From Aspidapion aeneum (Eukaryota; Arthropoda; Insecta; Coleoptera; Brentidae), in assembly GCA_963576565.1 (NCBI GenBank), contig OY755039.1, positions 140,685,369 to 140,749,368 of the forward strand: DNA of 64,000 bases. The letters run 5' to 3'. Below, one piece after another: positions 36,801 through 46,300 of the stretch. The position numbers were made by a program, and so were the translations under genes. The stretch's first letter is position 1, and each line of letters begins with the position of its first letter. Below the pieces are notes generated by a model that saw only the letters and a program-made list of their open reading frames with translations, was not told the origin of the DNA and made no database searches.

Positions 36801-39389
36801 AAAAATGTTTTGAAGAAAAATGGGGTAGCGCCTAAGGGGTAAGTCAGGATGGTTTGAAAAATATGTCATTTTTATTCCCCCTTGATTTTATAGAAACTGT
36901 ATTTTTTATTTTTGTGATATCTTTTTGCTTTAAAAATTATAGCCATTGTAAGTTTTCAGTGGCCCACCCTGTATAGATTTTAAGTTACCAGGAGGCTTTC
37001 GAAAAGATGTATATAAAGTTAGGAGAACAACTTTGGAAATTGAAACAAATTATATGCTCATAATTTGCCGTTAATTATCCGTAAATTAGTTGTGAAAACA
37101 AATAATTTACCGTGCCCGTTTTTTAAAAAAGAAAATGGTGTTCTGCCAGCTTTATATAAAGTTAGCAGAACACCTTTAGAAATAATGAATTTATCTAAAA
37201 AAATTTTAGTGCACAATTTGGCATTAATTAAATTATTGTTATAAATTAGTTGTGAAAACAAAAAATTTGCCGTGTCCGTTTTTTTTTAAATGGTGTTTTG
37301 CTAACCTTATATAAAGTTAGCAGAACATCTATAAAAATAATGGATTTATCTAAAAAGAAAATTGTGCACAATTTGCCTTTAATTATCCGTAAATTAGTCG
37401 TGAAAACAAAAAATTTGCCATGTCCGTTTTAAAAAAAAATGGGTGTTTTGCCAACTTTCTATAAAGTTAACAGAACACCTATAGAAATAACGGATTTATC
37501 TAAAAAAGAATTAATGCACAATTTATACCAAAATGATATTTTTAATAAATAGTTATAATAAGACCTCTCTATAAATACAAGACTTTTCAAAATGTATATG
37601 CTCATAATTTGTCGTTAATTATCCATAAATTAGTTGTGAAAACAAAAAATGTACTGTGTCTGTTTTTTGAAAAAAATATGGTGTGTTGCTGACTTTATAT
37701 AAAGTTAGCAAAACACCCATAAAAATAATAGATTTATCCAAAAAAAAAATTGTGCACAATTTGGCATTAAAATTTTTTTTTTAATTTTTTGTTTTTACAA
37801 CTAATTTATGGATAATTAACGACAAATTATAAGCATATACATTTTGAAAAGTCTGTATTTATAGAGAGGTTCTATATTAACTATTTATTAAAAATATCAT
37901 TTTGGTGTAAAGTGCCTTTTTAACTATCAAATTAAATTTTATCTGTCATTAAGTTTTATCTGTCACTTTTTTCTTTTTGTGATATTACACACAAAGTTGG
38001 TATTTTTCATCTGGAATGACCCTCTATTTATTCAATTTTTGAAATCAAGAGTGAAATTTCCTTTAAAATGATGTATGAAACTCAATATTTTTTGAGGGGT
38101 GATCAGCTGCTTACAGTAGGTGTACAAATTTTTCTGCAGGACCCACAAAACTATACAGGACCCTACAGGACTTCCACAGGACTCTACAGGACTATACAGG
38201 ACCCAGAGGGCACTGGCGCCTCAGGGGTGCCCTAAGCATGATTAAGTACTAAAAAGGCTGGCAAAGGCCAATTGACTCTCTAAGAAAAACAAGATTTAAG
38301 ATGTGATGACTTTTTTTTTCTGATCACAAATTTTTTTATGGGTGCCTTTTTAGCCACAGGACTATACAGAACCCCACAGGCAGGACTATACAGGACTTGT
38401 ACAGGACTATATAGGACACTACAGGACCAAAAATTTATTAAAGTCCTGTAGGAAGGTGTACAAATTTCATTCAGTTGATCACCCCTAGATATTTTTTTAA
38501 ATTTGTTTTTATTGTTTTTTTATCTTTATTTTTTTAATAGTATTTTTGTTAATATTTTTTTTATTTAGTCATTTTATATCATCATATTTCAAATCCAGTA
38601 AAAAAATCAAGATATAAAATAAAAACAAAAAATAACAAGAATATAAAAAATAAAAGGGTCACTCAAAAGGAATTAACAATTTTATGTAATATCTCAAAAA
38701 CTAAATGTATTTGAGGAAATTTAATTTGACAGCTCATATCTTTTATTAAGAATTTTTTTTTATATGTAGCTTAAAAATGGTTTGCTATATCAAGATGCAT
38801 TTATACTTTAAGCTACTCTTGAAATCAAGCCTGGCAAGTGGGAATCTGATTTTTTGTCTCCCCCAGAAACACCTGAAATCCCCCAAAAACATAGAATTTA
38901 TGGGACACTCTGCACTTCATAAATATCAAAAATACTTCTTATTACCTTAAGACAAGTAAGGATCTCAATCATCCTAGGAAAATCATCCTTAAAAATACTG
39001 ATAACCTTAGGTTGAAAAGTAAGACATAATCTACATCTTTGAAATCCTCTTTGACTGGCTTCATCTAAGCTGATGGTATTGTTTAAAACCTTCTGACTTT
39101 CAATGTGATCTGGGCGAGGGGTGAATTTTGGGTTTAGTGGTACGATGACAATGTCTGCTTTTGGAGGAGCAGGTAGTATGGGGACAAACCGCTTCTCTTC
39201 ACCTTTGCGGATAATCTTAAAAAATAAGTTCCTAGTTATAGCAGCAATGTTTTAAAAGAAACAAGTAATTTTTACATTATAATTATAAATTAGGCATGCA
39301 GTTTCTAAGAACTTAATCAATACTTAACTTACCTCCAAATCTTCTTCAACATAGCTTATCTTTTTAGCAGTTTTACGCTTTGGGGGCAT
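12821..39389 (-). CDS. ZAD and nine-C2H2 zinc-finger protein, 12 exons
   Basis: A complete gene on -, assembled from homology and splice phase. Exons: 39389-39333, 39215-38946, 35297-35103, 31624-31444, 30808-30626, 27627-27407, 23010-22856, 19297-19203, 18683-18527, 15967-15889, 14659-14487, 12950-12821 (stop TAG). All introns are GT-AG; the coding sum is 1,896 nt, 631 aa. A basic N-terminus (MPPKRKTAKK) precedes a ZAD zinc-binding domain with Cys80, Cys83, Cys122 and Cys125 (CRLC ... CLQC), encoded across exons 2-3. Acidic and then Arg/Lys-rich linkers fill about 175-345. Nine C2H2 fingers follow: 357-376, 383-404, 413-433, 442-463, 471-491, 499-520, 530-551, 556-577, 599-620; fingers 1, 3, 4, 6 and 7 are split by introns. 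ZAD proteins are arthropod DNA-binding factors that dimerise through ZAD; nuclear function and target are inferred. No ortholog named. Confidence 0.9.
12960..14480. repeat. Intron 11: palindrome and 'AATCGGG' repeat
   Basis: Contains a run of about 14 G (near 13254-13267), a ~160-bp hairpin (13319-13478) and a reverse-strand copy of the ~500-bp AATCGGG family (to about 13946). The last part (13960-14486) has no gene; it ends with a transposon-like terminus, GGGACACCCTGTA, right beside exon 11. Confidence 0.6.
13319..13478. repeat. Near-perfect hairpin, arms ~63 bp
   Basis: CGTGGAATTTCGTACCCGTG...GGCTAATCGGGCAAAAAA pairs with TTTTTTGCCTGATTAGCC...CACGGGTACGAAATTCCACG; one mismatch was seen in the arms. 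The arms equal the terminal segment of the AATCGGG family. Confidence 0.85.
14750..15600. repeat. Dispersed repeat with internal ~130-bp tandem units
   Basis: Intron 10 of the zinc-finger gene. Starts AACCTTTCATTTTGAAATTT; the 14990-15340 part has three imperfect units, each with CAGCTCTCTAGCG and TGGGCAATGTTACTT. A second copy is at 26083-27240 and an inverted 5' part at 25840-25960. It is followed (15610-15830) by a piece with GCAAACAAAAAACG and AGGCAAACACCCGGTGAC that recurs at 29700-30530. Confidence 0.7.
16190..18010 (+). pseudogene. Mariner transposase relic, interrupted by a solo LTR
   Basis: Mariner-family transposase decayed by stops and frameshifts. Recognisable in order: KEHFRAIIFYKFRRKLSQS (about 16210), a second helix-turn-helix part NQSTVSRWYGEFKRGRTSL (about 16295), PENID-like and ARVNWC motifs (about 16520), KTSHVATIPL (about 16715), ILHQDNACSH with the second catalytic Asp (about 16817), HPPYSSDLIPNDF with the third Asp (about 16900). 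The final codons GEYFEKQ are split: GGAGAATACT lies at 17100-17109 and TTCGAGAAACAATAA at 17855-17869. The gap is exactly the LTR at 17110-17851. Antisense to nothing; it lies in intron 9 of the - strand zinc-finger gene. Inactive. Confidence 0.85.
17110..17851. mobile_element. Solo LTR inside the mariner relic
   Basis: About 742 bp, matching 20399-21209 over its length (minus an internal segment). Begins TTCAGGAATGCA and ends CTACCCGACA(T). The mariner sequence resumes after a 4-bp TACT duplication. No internal retroviral-type genes are present. Confidence 0.8.
18018..18519 (+). repeat. 'AATCGGG' family repeat (~500 bp)
   Basis: Begins CAAACAAGTTTCGTGGCTAA and ends AACGTGAAATTTAGTATC. Other copies: 13400-13946 (inverted), 28828-29525, 44745-45525. 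Its right edge stops about 7 nt from the 5' splice site of zinc-finger exon 9 (exon end 18527). Confidence 0.75.
18975..19142. mobile_element. Pogo/Tigger-like MITE
   Basis: TIRs CAGTCGAACCTCTATAACTC, TA at both flanks, 168 bp; the interior is built of CGAGTTATAGAGGTT repeats. A second copy at 32741-32925. The ends are those of pogo/Tigger (Tc1/mariner superfamily) elements. Confidence 0.85.
19385..20050. mobile_element. Repeat with hairpin ends and tandem core
   Basis: Both ends are local palindromes of AGCTCACAC...GTGTGAGCT around a TATAGT-rich core. Three ~115-bp tandem units (19450-19790; each with AACTCCAGACTCAATTACCT) precede an AAATCGGCCCAGCGGTTTTT motif and a GACAGACAGACAGACAG run. 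A shorter inverted copy is at 48369-48650. Confidence 0.7.
20399..21209. mobile_element. Solo LTR with 4-bp TSD
   Basis: 811 bp, starts TGTCAGGAATGC and ends CCTACCCGACA (TGTC/GACA inverted ends), flanked by ATAT (20395-20398, 21210-21213). The flanks (GGCCTCCCCTA... and CTTCCACTCTTCCCTGTC) join into one older repeat, supporting a clean insertion. Compared with 17110-17851 it carries an extra ~70 bp. Superfamily not determinable without internal genes. Confidence 0.82.
21397..22707 (+). pseudogene. RTE-like non-LTR retrotransposon RT, two in-frame stops
   Basis: One continuous frame with only two stops (TAA at 21487, TGA at 21832). RT motifs in order: HKKGWKDICDNYRGIS (RT block 1), LHLLYVDLQKAYDSI with the first catalytic Asp, LKQGC just before the second stop (QGCS-type block), CFADDQIVV with the catalytic Asp pair, KWGLEVNINKTEYMCIGG, and the C-terminal WYGHVQRMNDERLPKQILQW plus Arg-rich tail. 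The endonuclease and 5' half are missing. It is opposite in orientation to the zinc-finger gene and ends about 150 bp before exon 7. Inactive, but recent enough that most codons survive. Confidence 0.9.
23210..24080. mobile_element. Possible TIR element ('GTTGCCAG' ends)
   Basis: The left end CACTGTTGCCAGGTCTGGTG and right end CACCAG...GATCTGGCAACACTG are inverted. The interior has no coding capacity. No clear TSD. Confidence 0.5.
24296..27304. mobile_element. 3-kb element with ~80-bp TIRs, non-coding
   Basis: TIRs begin TACAGGGTGTCCCAGATAAA and stay alignable for about 80 bp (AGAAGCTATTCC side versus the 27225-27300 side). It contains a large inverted repeat (25614-26393) and the tandem-unit repeat (26083-27240). 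The ends are of a type common among insect Tc1/mariner MITEs. It fills most of intron 6 of the zinc-finger gene. Confidence 0.7.
25614..26393. repeat. Inverted repeat, arms ~330 bp
   Basis: The left arm (CCATATATATGGCGTATAAATCC ... GGAAGGTTCTTAC) pairs with the right arm (AAGAATCTTTCATTTTGAAA ... GGATTTATACGCCATATATA), separated by about 110 bp. Confidence 0.75.
27670..27780 (+). repeat. One end of a family B MITE
   Basis: Matches the left end of 7921-8415 (CTAAAGCGTATT, ACTGCTACAAGC, GGCATATTGGATT, CGTATGGCTTGGATTA). It lies about 45 bp upstream, on the gene strand, of zinc-finger exon 6. Confidence 0.65.
27921..28493 (+). mobile_element. Family A element, older copy
   Basis: Ends AAAGCCAACA and GATAGCCCTG. 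The TSD is decayed (AGTCATCC versus CGTCATGT). More diverged than the other copies. Confidence 0.75.
28828..29525. repeat. 'AATCGGG' family, one and a half tandem copies with inverted end
   Basis: One unit (28828-29310) is followed head-to-tail by a partial unit. The block finishes with the terminal segment in reverse (CCGATTAGCCATGAAACTTG), so both outer ends are inverted copies of CAAACAAGTTTC. Confidence 0.7.
29700..30530. repeat. Three diverged ~310-bp tandem units
   Basis: Units start at GCAAACAAA (29716, 30012, 30339) and each include a GTTATAAG/AAAAGTTTGTGAAAAA stretch and AGGCAAACACCCGG. A related unit is at 15610-15830 and weakly at 28600-28750. Confidence 0.65.
30998..31063. mobile_element. 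66-bp palindromic mini-element
   Basis: Arms GAGTCCCTGTATGTTGACAT and its complement are nearly perfect, TA at each side. Other copies: one arm at about 332-358, and one at 32704-32960 split by a MITE. Confidence 0.75.
31640..32164. other. Intronic interval without recognised content
   Basis: Intron 3 of the zinc-finger gene. AT-rich with one GC-richer patch (31840-31930). No ORF, TIR or repeat partner recognised elsewhere in the window. Confidence 0.35.
32165..32703 (+). pseudogene. 5' part of a hAT element and transposase
   Basis: Closely matches 3000-3420. The ATG at 32492 opens a frame encoding EYIINCANLNTLTYELRL, then a stop, then NWLCGCEKLLGYLKKKL, which has the WLCGC zinc-finger motif of ZMYM1-like hAT transposases. 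Cut off at 32703 by the palindromic mini-element. Confidence 0.75.
32704..32960. mobile_element. Palindromic mini-element split by a pogo-like MITE
   Basis: The outer arms (AGAGTCCCTGTATGTTGACA at left, TGTCAACACACAGGGACTCT at right) belong to the 66-bp element. Its centre is occupied by the MITE at 32741-32925 with TA on both sides. Confidence 0.8.
32741..32925. mobile_element. Pogo/Tigger-like MITE, second copy
   Basis: 185 bp with CAGTCGAACCTCTATAACTC ends and TA duplication; same family as 18975-19142, with an extra repeat unit near the right end. Confidence 0.85.
32966..34894. mobile_element. 1.93-kb TIR element with 502-bp tandem repeats
   Basis: TIRs start CAGTCGGGGACTTAATAAAT and are matched over about 60 bp; TA flanks (32964-32965, 34895-34896), so Tc1/mariner-like. 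The core is 2.5 tandem copies of a 502-bp unit starting at 33228, 33730 and 34232. No transposase ORF. Confidence 0.85.
35370..36242 (+). mobile_element. hAT deletion derivative with transposase remnants
   Basis: 873 bp, starts CAGGGGCGGCTGCTAC and ends CAGCCGCTACTG; AAATAAG flanks both sides. Same family as 1657-5088. The open frame 35578-35775 has DYIIYCANF and NWLCRCEKR (zinc-finger start). A second segment to 36083 has ITEHNENVATNRHILSRLID and CGIFEVALQGHGESE, ending in a stop. The catalytic part is deleted. Confidence 0.85.
36243..37011. other. Intron 2 interval, AT-rich
   Basis: No ORF or named repeat. A fragment ending GGCCCACCCTGTATAGATTTT (about 36960) looks like a transposon terminus. 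Confidence 0.35.
37012..37908. repeat. ~150-bp tandem array joined to an inverted repeat
   Basis: Five imperfect units, each with ATAAAGTTAGCAGAACACC (37018, 37161, 37316, 37466, 37704). The 37527-37648 segment reappears inverted at 37783-37908 (CATTTTGAAAAGTCTGTATT...). Confidence 0.7.
38094..38488. mobile_element. 395-bp element filled with CAGGACTATA repeats
   Basis: Ends GAGGGGTGATCA and TGATCACCCCTAG, flanked by ATATTTTTT on both sides (38085-38093, 38489-38497), an 8-9-bp duplication consistent with hAT. The interior has two blocks of imperfect ~11-bp CAGGACTATA(CA) repeats. Confidence 0.7.
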
Positions 39390-40316
39390 TTTGAATGTTC
39401 TCCTACAAGAAACAAGTTTAAAAAAAAATATTTTTATATATGAATTTTTCTAATCTGAATCTTAAAATCTTGTCTATCTATGTATAGTTGTTTTTATGCT
39501 TTTAGAAATAAAAATAAATAACTTGACATGAGTATCATAAAATCATTCATCCGCCATTGAAGCTTTCAAGCTGTTACATAAATCGAAAGTGCCTAGACCC
39601 AGCATGAACTTCTTCATGACATAAATCAACCTTTACCCCAATAGAAATCGCAAAACAACCCAATTTTTCTGAAATCCCTTACCTATTGAGCACACACTAT
39701 CTCAAAATATCTATAAATCCGCCATTACGGCTATAGCACTAAACTTATTTTTTTATAAATCACCCCTAATTATGTCAAACGGACAACCTCTTTTTGTTTG
39801 CGTAGGTAAAACGCTCGAGTTTTGTCATACGAAAACCACACAATAGATGGCGCCACACGACAAAGACAAAAGTAGTTCGGGCGCTGTTCCAAACAATAGG
39901 ACAATCCATTCGATTTTAAAAATGAATTGGGTATTGATTTTGCATATATTTGTCTCCTTCTTTTGCATAGGGTATTAGAGTCACTAAGAACCTTGGTTTG
40001 GATCTTAATTAGAAACGAACACGTGTTATGAAAAATTAAAGAGAAAGTGCAAAACAATACAAAAATATTTTTAAAAAAGCCAAAAAATTGGAGCAAATAT
40101 CCTTTTAGAATACAAATAATAATTACCAAAAAAATGTGGTTGAAAGTGTGCTTTTCAAAATTTTAATTTTAATATAATTTTAAAGAAATCAATAAAAACT
40201 GTCCATGGAAAAAAATGGACACTGTCCACGTCTTCCAATTCAAGGATAAAGGTTGACTTATAGCCAGATATCTATCTAAAAATCGTTTAAGATTCTAAAT
40301 TTACCATTAAACAGTC
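39390..40316. promoter_or_regulatory. Head-to-head intergenic region, likely shared promoter
   Basis: 927 bp separate the start codon of the zinc-finger gene (-, 39389) from that of DENND5 (+, 40317). No other gene fits between. It is comparatively free of recognisable transposons. TATA or initiator elements are not certain by eye. It must include both 5' UTRs. Confidence 0.55.
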
Positions 40317-43300
40317 ATGGCAAAATTTGCAGATTACTTTACTATCTGCGGGTTAGATTACAACTCCGGATTAGAACCTGATAAATACTCAGGTAAATAC
40401 ACTTCTTCTGGGTTTTTTAAGGTTTTTGAAACCGTATAAAGTTGTCCCATAGTTGTTGAAGTATAATTTGTGTGTTGAGGTTCATAATAACAATTTAGGG
40501 CTGCTAATATATAGATTTTTAATTTATCTTTTTAGAAGACAACTTGCATGTCTCTCCACTAGAACGTTCCTACAAAAGTCAAGTCCTAGCTCATTACCCA
40601 GAAAATGTTAAAACCAATCCATTTGATGCTTCTGCAGTCAGTATGGTATGTTAAATTCATTCATGATACCAATGCCTATGTCTATATATCTAATCATATC
40701 TAATATATTTTATATTTTAAGGTCTTTGGCACCAATTTTTAAATTATGTAACATTTGAAAAGAGATAGCCTCTTAATTGCTTTCAATGAGTTAAAAAGAG
40801 AGAAGTGGTTTTTTGTGTTAAGTAACTTAAGACTGGGCCTTTGACTGATATTTCTTGTATTTTAATAGTTAAAATGAAATAAAATCTGTCACAGTCAATA
40901 AAAAAAATCAAATTAGTTCCAAGCAAAACTAGATCTCCTATTGAAGAAAGTTAAATACAAAAGTTATGGGTAATAAAACATTCTACAACTTTTGTGTACA
41001 CTTTTCTATATATTTGCCTGAATTTTATAGGCCTACATGTCTTCTTTTATAGTTTATTTTTTAGCTTTAAAGCTGAGAAAATTCTCTTTTTAAAAATATG
41101 TATGGATAAAAATAAAAAAACGGTTTTTTCAATTTTTCTCTAAAAATTTTCTGTAATGTAAAAAAATTGTTTATACAAAAATTATAGACCTTTTTATTAC
41201 CTATAACTTCTGTATTTAACGTTTTTTGATAGTGGGTCTAGTTTTGCTGAAAACGATGAAAAACCATTACAACCCCTAAAAGTTCGCCCCATTTCACTTT
41301 AATAACTCGGATTAAGTCTAGTTTATTTTTCCTGTTGGCTCTTTCATTTCCAATATATTTCATGGTGTTTTAAAAGGTATTTCTAACTGGTCTATTCTGA
41401 TTTTTTTGTAGCTCGCTCTGCCCAATGGTCTGAAATTTCGTACTCAAAAGCACTCAGTTACCCAAGCACCAATCTTTCATTCTTTTGTGATAACCCGAGA
41501 AGATGGCAAAAGATGCTTTGGTTACAGTCTTATATTTTATGAAGAAGTCAAAAACCGAGACATTTGCACAGCCATGCAAACTCTTCAAGCCATGTATGTC
41601 CAAGAATTGTCTTCAGGTGGCCTGAAGACAAAGCCTGTTCAACAGGTAGACAGACAAACCCAAGGGCCCAGATCGTTACCAAGACATTTTAAGTTAAGCA
41701 CTCCAAATCCAAATGGGGCTTCTTTGACCTACTACGATATTGCCAAAGATAAATTATTTGTGTCAAAAAGCATTGGGATTATATGTCAAGCAGCTTATGT
41801 TCATGCTGCCAAGATATTTTTAGAAAATTTGTATAGGTAAGGAACTATAGGGTTTTTTTTTTATTTTTTTTTTTTTTATTTGTCAAACACACTGTGTTTT
41901 TTTTTTATTACAATCTAGTCAGTAAGACTAATTAGCAATTTTGTTTTAACTTAATTTACTAGAAAAGTCAGATTTAAACTTAGGGTTCACTCAACAGTTC
42001 TCCCCGCTTTGTTTAGTCTGTAACTCACAATTGTGTTGTGTTTATAGCATTATTTTGTTTTATGTGTAATTCACTTAGTTTACTAGCTCAAACGGCTTCA
42101 CTCTTTTTAGTTGTCGAACTAGCATAGTATTGTCTAGAAGCTGAATTGCTTCCACATTCACATGCCGATGGAGTCTATCTTCATGGCTTTTTGCGTACTT
42201 TTTTATAGTCTCTGCTACAGTTTCGATTTTTAGATCTCGATGAAGGTCACTATTTCGAACGTACCAAGGTGCATTCACAATGTTTCTTAATACTTTATTT
42301 TGAAATCTCTGTACAACTAGAATGTTACTCTCTTTAGCACAACCCCATAGTTGAATACCATATGTCCATACTGGTTTCAGTATTTGTCTATAAAGCAGTA
42401 ACTTATTATGAATTGTTAAATTGGACTTCCTTCCAATTAGCCAGTTCATTTTTCTATACCTTATCTCAAGTTCTTCTTTTTTTTTCTTAACATGTGCTTT
42501 CCAGCGCAATTTGGTATCAAGTGTCATACCTAGATATTTTGCCTGATTCGAATATGGTACTGGAATGTTGTTAATTGTTATTTGTATGTGATTTATATTT
42601 TTGTTTGTAAAATCAACATGAATTGATTTGGTTTCATTTAATTTTATTCGCCACTTTGTGGTCCAACTGTGAATTTGGGTGACTGCATCCTGAAGTTTCT
42701 CTATGCATTTTTCAATAGATTTTTCTACCGTCAATAAACCAGTATCATCGGCAAATGTTGCTAAGTGACAATTTTCTGGCTTTGGGATATCACAAGTGAA
42801 TAATAAGTATAGATAAGGGCCTAGTACGCTACCCTGGGGCACGCCTGCTTGAATTTCTCTTAAATTTGAGTATGAGTCTTCCTGTTTTACTCTAAAATGT
42901 CTATCAGATATGTATGATTCCAAAATATCCGAATACTGTTTTGGCAGAAACCTTTTTAGTTTAAAATTAAGGCCTTCATGCCACACTTTGTCAAATGCTT
43001 GTGCTACATCTAGAAAAACTGCAGAACAAACTTTTCCCTCTTCTAGTGCTTTTTCTATTATATTAGTAATTCTGTGTACTTGATCTATCGTGGAATGCTT
43101 GTCTCGAAAACCAAATTGATGAGATGGAATAATTTCTTGTCTTTCTATGATGGGTTTTATTCTTTTAAGCAATAATTTTTCATAGAGCTTGGATATAATT
43201 GGCAGCAAAGATATTGGCCTGTAAGATGACACGTCATGGAGTGGTTTTCCCGGTTTTGGAATCATGATAACTTCTGCAACTTTCCACAGTTTAGGTACGT

Positions 43301-46300
43301 ACCTAAGCCTAAAAGACGCATTAATTAGGTTGCATAGTTTTACGATAGCTTTTCTGGGGAGTTGTTTTATGACTACCCCGTTAATAAGATCATACCCTGG
43401 GGCTTTTTTCGAATTAATATTTTTGATTTCTGTTAATATTTCTTTTGGTGATGTAAGCTTAATATGGTCCTCGATTTGATGGGGTTCATTTAAATGAAAG
43501 TGTTCATCTGGTGCTTCGTGGGGCTGAAATGTTTTTTCTAAATGACTTGCAAAAATATCTGCTTTTTCTTCGTTACTCCTTGCCCACTGGTTGTTAGATT
43601 TTCGTATGGGTGGAATTTGGATAATTGGTCTTTTAAAATCTTTGGTTGCTTTCCAAAGGGAATAGTCGGAACTATAGGGTGGGCCAAAAAATTTGTCACT
43701 TGTTGAACGTGCTATAACTTTGGACAAAAGATGAAACTTTGTTGACGTGACTCAAAATTTGACATACCGTCAAACAGGGTGAATCGGGACGATTTTCAGA
43801 TATTTTTCAAAATAACTTTTTTTCTAAAAAAGCTATGGCAGGCTTTGACAGGTGATTTTATATAAATTTTTTAGTGGGTGTCCCGATTGACCCCGCATGT
43901 GGGGTCAATCGGGACACCCCCTTTTTTTTCAGTGTAAGGTTAAAAAAATTATTTTGCAAAAAAAACGGAATTTTTTTTAAATAAGCCAGAAAATGAGGTT
44001 TATTCATAAAGCCACAAAACAACAACAAAAAACCGCGAAAATTTTGTTGGTTTTTTTGCGTGCTGCTCCATTCAAAAAGCTAAAGCGAACTAGCCGGCGA
44101 CTTGCAGAAACGCGTTCACTAAGATATCGCCTATGGGTTTTGAATATTATTGAACCTAAAAACATTGACCTTGAGATACAGGGGCCATTTAAATAGTAAA
44201 AAACAGGTTTTGTCCCGATTGACCCCGCTATCCCGATCCACCTCGTTTGACGGTACGTCAAAAATTCAAAATGGCGGAAAGCTTTACAAAATGGGTAAAA
44301 TTTAACCCCCCTGCGAAAAATTTGTGTGCGACTCTGGACCTGATGTTTGTCAATAAGGCAAAAACGCCATAGTTTCTTTACGATTGAAGTGTCACTTATC
44401 TGAATTAGTTATGAGATAGAAAATTTATAAAAATATCAAATCAGGAGTATTTAAACCCAAAATTGTATTGTTTTTACAAAAACTTTCAAAATGTTAGGCT
44501 CTTTTAAGAGACATGAGACTTTTTCCATCTTGAAATTTGACATATTTTACAAATCCAGACAGATGAGTATGACAGTTATGCCAGCCTTAAACAGTGCACC
44601 GACACGACGTACAGACAATTTTTGGTCTAAATACTCTTGATTTAAAATGTTTATAACTTTTCCATTTTATAGCCAATTTAGATAAGTGATACCTCGGTAG
44701 GCGAAGAAAGTATGGAACGTTTTCCTCATTGACAAAAATCCTGGCTGGCTAATCGGGTAAAAAAGGAGTTTTTGGTTCTCTTATATTTTTCCTTGGGTAG
44801 TTTGAAGCTTAACCTCACGGGGGTCCAAGATCTAATGGACTAATAAGTGTTGACAGTTAACTGTTTCGTCCTTATGGGACTGCTCAGAACACTGCTTGGC
44901 CAATGTGACACTCTTGCGAAGTTAATTAGACGGTTTTGTCTCTAATCTTATGTATATAGTTAGAAAACTCTCGCAAGAAGCGCCATCTACCGAGATACGA
45001 GAAAAACCAGAACAATAGCAGGATAATATATAAAATAAACTGCTATACATATCGATTAATTACTAATCCGTGACCTACGACAGCTCTTCTGCCTTTCAGG
45101 CCAGATCAACGCTTATTGCGTTTTTACCCGCCATCAGACACGTGACCGTCAAATCAGCGGAATTTTTAAGCCAAATAATACTAACAACGTTTGTTCTTCT
45201 CATTGATCGATATGTATAGCAGTTTATTTTCGCCTGCTATTGTTCTGGTTTCACTCCTATCTCGGTAGATAGCGCTTCTTGCGAGAGTTTTCTCACTATT
45301 TACATAGGATTAGAGACAAAACCGTCTAATTAACTTCGCAAGAGTGTCACATTGGCCAAGCAGTGTTCCGAGGAGTCAAATAAGGACGAAACAGTTAACT
45401 GTCAAAACTTATTAGGTGTCCATTAGATCTTGGACCCTTGTGAGGTTAAGCTTTCAAGCTATCTACGGAAAAATATGAGAGAAACAAAAACTCCTTTTTT
45501 ACTCGATTAGCCAAACTTGTTTGATGGTTAAACTTTTTGTTTGTGTTTTTAGATGTGTACCTAGAAAAACCAGTTCTCTAATGGGCCTTAGCTTAGAAAG
45601 TTATGTGTTCAATTTATTATATGAGGTGAGTGACTTATTTTGCTAAATTAGAAAAAAAATGTCGTCACTAAACCTTAACCTCAATCTTTACCTTTCTTTA
45701 TAGTTATAGTTTTATAGCTCCTGTGAATTTTTTAAATTAACAATTCACTTTGAGGCAGGAATTTCGAAAAACGTGTTCAGCATTGCCAGAAGGTGATTTT
45801 TTGAAAATTTTAAAAAAAATTACTTTAATATCTGTTAAGCTAGAATTTCACATAAAATAAAAGTGTGCGCATTTGCCACTCTGAAAAAGGAACCAATTTT
45901 GCCCCTTTCCTAGTTCTGCCACTGAATACAAAGAAAAGGTCCGCAGCCAACGATAAAGACCGGCCATGGCGCGTTATAAGCAAGTCGGCGGTCACGTGAT
46001 CTTAGGAGTCCCAGAATTCTTATTGTATTGCTTAATATATTATATGTTTTTACACAATTTAAATAAATTAACAAAAAAAATTTTGTTCTTTTATAGGCAA
46101 AAATTGAAAAAAATACTTTGCTGATATATGTGTTTATTATGGATAAAACAACTGAATCTATAAAATAAAAAATTATACAAAATTTGCACTCTAATATCTT
46201 CAGGTACATATATTAGGTACATAATATCGTTAGTAACTTCAAATCTATACAAGTCTTTTAAAATTGGACATATCAAACCTAAGCTTTTAGTTTTTTAATT

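Noticed and set aside
43669..43727. Extended N-terminus of the Jockey ORF ([13 protein letters not shown]...)
   Set aside because: These bases lie outside the 12-bp target duplication and belong to flanking intron DNA.
44004..44261. 85-aa - strand ORF in the MITE at 43767
   Set aside because: It overlaps an ORF on + and includes terminal repeat sequence; no transposase motif.
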